Source: JBBDSH01 sp040905045 (GTDB lineage Bacteria; Pseudomonadota; Gammaproteobacteria; Eutrophobiales; Eutrophobiaceae). From it: a DNA stretch of 53,783 nucleotides. The notes under the pieces were generated by a model. The model saw only the letters and a list, made by a program, of their open reading frames with translations, searched no databases and was not told the origin of the DNA. Each line of letters opens with the position of its first letter. Positions within the stretch are counted from its first letter, which is position 1. Below are positions 51,415-53,783 of this stretch, in pieces. The position numbers were made by a program, and so were the translations under genes. Location of the stretch: NCBI GenBank assembly GCA_040905045.1, contig JBBDSH010000021.1, positions 1-53,783 of the forward strand, read 5' to 3'.

Positions 51415-53442
51415 CTACTCCGGGTAGCGGGTCAGGATTTCGGGCCCCAAGGCATCCCTGAGCGGCTGGAGATGTTTATCATAATTACGCCACTGTTCGA
51501 CGGCGCTGCGGTTGATAGGTTGCTTCACCTGTTCCGAACTGGGCGTGCGAATGTTGCGTTGGGTCTTATGGAACTGGAGGCAGCTCTCCTCGAATGGCAG
51601 ATTGCAGAAATCCAGTATACGCCGAACCTGCCCTTCGAGATCCTCCACCACGTCCTCGTGCATGACCCGCAGTATGTGCCCCGGCAGTACCCGATCCCAG
51701 TGGTCCATCACGCGTACATAGCCGTTATAATAGCGGCCGATTTCGTACAGACCATAAGTAAATTCCTGGCCTTCCCCGAATAATTGCTTGAAGCCGCTGA
51801 AACAGCAGGCCAGGGGATGGCGTCTTGCATCGATGATCTTTGCGTTTGGCAGGATGAGGCGGATAAGGCCGATATGGAGGAAATTGTTCGGCATTTTGTC
51901 GGTGAAAAACGGAGCTCCGGCACGGTACACCCGGGTATTTTCAATATACTCCTCGCCGAAACGTCGGAAATGGTCTTCGTCCAACCCCCGCAGTATCGTC
52001 GGGTATTTCGGCGATCGTTTTGACGCCCTGCCAAGCAGGCGTTGGGCGAGAGAAAGGATATCATGCAGTTCCATGGTGCCGTCCACCATACTGTGCGAGG
52101 CCAGGATCTGCTCCAGCAGGGTTGAACCCGAGCGCGGCAGGCCGACGATAAATATCGGGTCGGGCGCTTCATGCCCCACCCCCTGGCGCTGTTCAAACAG
52201 CTCCGCTGTACAGACCTCCATCTGCGCCTCAACCCGGCGCTGAAATGTTGCATCCTCATAACGCGACTGCTGTTTTTTCAGGGCATTGCCGCGCTCATAA
52301 TACGCAAACGAGGTATCGTACTCCTTCCGATCCTCATACGCCTTGCCGGCGGCAAAGCACAGGCGAACCCGGGCCTCCGTTTGGATATCGGCCGATTGTT
52401 CCTGCTCGGTCATATGCGCAAGCTCGGTTTCGGTGAATTCGTAGGTTTTGGTATTGGCCAGGCTCCAGAAGGCGTCACCAAACTGCGGGAGGATACGGTA
52501 GGCCGCGCGATAGGCCTCGATGGCTTGGGCGAATGAGCCTGTCGTCTTCAGTGCATGACCGAGTTGCAGGTATATATTGGCGTTATCCGGATCCTTCTCC
52601 AGGATCTGCCGGTAGAGGGCAATTCCCTCCTCGAACTCGCCGAGACCAACGAGGGCGGCGGCCATATTGATCTGGTGCCGCAAATCATCCGGGTTGGTTT
52701 CCAGCAGAATCCGTGCCTGCTCGTGAGCCTTGTCGAATTTCTGCGTATGCAATAGCAGATTAAGATAATCGACTCGGGCCGGTATGTGTTCCGGATACAG
52801 TTCCACACAACTTTCCAGCAGGAATTCAGCGTCATTGTAAATTTGCAGGCGCATGCCAATCTTCGCCAGCAGCCGCATGCCCTCGACATGGTGTTTGTTA
52901 CGCTGCAAGAAATCACGGCACAGCTGTTCGGCCTTGTACAATTTACTTTGATGCAGGAAGCTGTATGCGCTGACCAGCTCCGCCGGCAACGATTCGAGAA
53001 AAGCGAGCTGCCGGCGGGCGCTTGCTGCTTCCTGTTGACGTCCGTCGCGATCATACAGACCGGTCAGCATTTTCCAACTTGCAGGCAGGGCCGGGTTCAG
53101 TTCCACCGCGCGCACGTAAGCCTGCCTGGCCGTGCCGGGTTCGTTCATGGCAAGATAAATATGTCCCTGCTCCTGGTAGGCGCGGGCATAACCCTGATCT
53201 TTTGTCAGCAGGACCTTCAGGTTATGCAGCGCGCTGTCGTACTGCCGGGTATAGCGCTGGACCACCGCCAGCATGTACAGGACTTCCACCTCATCCTCAC
53301 GGGAGAGGCTGTCTTCGAGCAGCGTATGCAGGGCAGCGACAGCCTCGCTAAAGCGGGCGCTCTGTATCAGAGCTTTGGCTTGCTCCAGCGAGGCGGCGGG
53401 CGGCGTCGCCTCCGATTGAAATGTCGATTCGATACTTGTCAA
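51415..53442 (-). CDS. TPR-sulfotransferase
   Basis: A 675-residue protein without a signal peptide. The first 420 residues are tetratricopeptide repeats (YLAVNEPG-like units such as YQEQGHIYLAMNEPGTARQA and IYLQLGHALKTTGSFAQAIE). The C-terminal domain (about 440-670) is a PAPS-dependent sulfotransferase: phosphosulfate loop FIVGLPRSGSTLLEQIL, then DARRHPLACCFSGFKQLFGE and the end of fold WRNYDKHLQPLRDALG. Such proteins sulfate proteins, glycans or small molecules; the acceptor is not known. It has no operon partner in the window. Confidence 0.88.
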   Translation of the reverse strand: MTSIESTFQSEATPPAASLEQAKALIQSARFSEAVAALHTLLEDSLSREDEVEVLYMLAVVQRYTRQYDSALHNLKVLLTKDQGYARAYQEQGHIYLAMNEPGTARQAYVRAVELNPALPASWKMLTGLYDRDGRQQEAASARRQLAFLESLPAELVSAYSFLHQSKLYKAEQLCRDFLQRNKHHVEGMRLLAKIGMRLQIYNDAEFLLESCVELYPEHIPARVDYLNLLLHTQKFDKAHEQARILLETNPDDLRHQINMAAALVGLGEFEEGIALYRQILEKDPDNANIYLQLGHALKTTGSFAQAIEAYRAAYRILPQFGDAFWSLANTKTYEFTETELAHMTEQEQSADIQTEARVRLCFAAGKAYEDRKEYDTSFAYYERGNALKKQQSRYEDATFQRRVEAQMEVCTAELFEQRQGVGHEAPDPIFIVGLPRSGSTLLEQILASHSMVDGTMELHDILSLAQRLLGRASKRSPKYPTILRGLDEDHFRRFGEEYIENTRVYRAGAPFFTDKMPNNFLHIGLIRLILPNAKIIDARRHPLACCFSGFKQLFGEGQEFTYGLYEIGRYYNGYVRVMDHWDRVLPGHILRVMHEDVVEDLEGQVRRILDFCNLPFEESCLQFHKTQRNIRTPSSEQVKQPINRSAVEQWRNYDKHLQPLRDALGPEILTRYPE

Positions 53443-53587
53443 GTTCTTCCCGATCCGGTTTCGGCTATTATTGATACATTTAAGTGTACGTTAATAATAC
53501 CTTACTTTAATGAATTCGGTGCATCCACCCGGAGATGCACAAAATTCAGTTGTTGTAATGGATTTATTTTGCATGCAGGAGAACCTT

Positions 53588-53704
53588 ATGCGCTGGCATT
53601 ACTTAAGATTCGAAAACGAGTGGATCGCTGGTGAAGATTATGATCTTGGCTTCTCGCCGGTGTTCCAACAACATAATGGGGGAGGACCACACGCAGGAAC
53701 CTAG
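53588..53704 (+). CDS. Small ORF with a strong ribosome binding site
   Basis: A 38-codon frame behind AGGAG (53577-53581) six bases before the ATG. The product begins MRWHYLRFENEWIAGEDY and has no recognised family. Its end overlaps the stop of the gene entering from the right on the other strand by four bases. It may be a real small protein or a chance frame. Confidence 0.35.
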   Translation: MRWHYLRFENEWIAGEDYDLGFSPVFQQHNGGGPHAGT

Positions 53705-53783
53705 TTCCCGACCGCTTCCTGGGCGATGGGGATGTGGCCGTGGCCGCCCGGCAGGGCCGGCCCGTCCGGGTAAAAGTCCGAGG
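53701..53783 (-). CDS. C-terminal end of an unidentified gene
   Basis: Open from the window edge to a TAG at 53701-53703. The visible residues include SDFYPDGPALPGGHGHIPIA then QEAVGN. The proline and glycine content looks like real coding sequence, but the family is not recognised from so short a tail. Confidence 0.4.
   Translation of the reverse strand, partial: SDFYPDGPALPGGHGHIPIAQEAVGN

Noticed and set aside
1..53783. CRISPR arrays, prophage, toxin-antitoxin or restriction systems
   Set aside because: No regularly spaced repeats with unique spacers, no phage structural or integrase genes, and no recognisable defence genes were seen.

Overview
The window reads as chromosomal DNA of a free-living gammaproteobacterium. 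Evidence: CysB and a [4Fe-4S] APS-type CysH, UbiA of ubiquinone synthesis, LpxL-type lipid A acylation, a bifunctional SpoT beside rpoZ and gmk, the blocks rph-rdgB and birA-coaX-SPOR, and a Vibrio/Shewanella-like TtpC/TonB system. Several minor features (quinoprotein-relay metallohydrolase, sulfurtransferase, type III ornithine decarboxylase, REP-like palindromes) would fit a sulfur-oxidising or Chromatiales-like lineage, but the sequence alone does not fix the genus. No prophage, transposase gene, rRNA operon or CRISPR array is visible.

Layout. 0-9.2 kb: an archaeal-type nucleotidyltransferase, a membrane adenylate cyclase with a FadL-type porin, an LpxL acyltransferase bracketed by two YceI proteins, then a leftward speE-odc-kinase polyamine operon. 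9.8-15 kb: a six-gene energy-transduction operon (DUF3450, long ExbB/TtpC, ExbB, ExbD, TonB, TPR protein). 15-20.3 kb: DadA-like oxidase, a PQQ-relay type metallo-beta-lactamase, YdcH, CysB, CysH. 20.4-25.5 kb: a cytoplasmic FHA protein, a lipoprotein aminopeptidase, a rhodanese, and a membrane VWA-FHA protein with a very acidic tail of DETL repeats. 25.5-31.3 kb: birA-coaX-SPOR, a TPR/NTF2 protein and an L,D-transpeptidase with the same kind of C-terminal domain, facing an M14 zinc peptidase (a cell-wall module). 31.4-39.5 kb: the leftward housekeeping block ubiA, recG, ridA, spoT, rpoZ, gmk, yicC. 39.7-48.1 kb: rightward rph, rdgB, an RND efflux pair, hemW, a universal stress protein, a zinc alcohol dehydrogenase. 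48.1-53.8 kb: a more open region with a STAS protein, tRNA-Gln(CTG), a folate-dependent (GcvT/DmdA-like) one-carbon transferase, a TPR-sulfotransferase, and the cut tail of an unknown gene.

The most distinctive property is the variety of small non-coding palindromic elements between genes: REP/RAYT-type palindromes (5956-6033, 48385-48487), a 131-bp element with perfect 23-bp inverted ends (31286-31416), a 215-bp MITE-like element (50731-50945), two related 9-bp-periodic palindromes on either side of spoT, 7-bp-periodic repeats (19337-19441, 49389-49416), and a triple hairpin between two copies of the tRNA-Gln 3' end. Several sit exactly at gene 3' ends; one supplies the last seven codons and stop of a YceI gene, and another lies at the stop of a CxxC mini-ORF that follows cysH in frame.

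All function calls rest on reading motifs and family patterns by eye; no database search was run.
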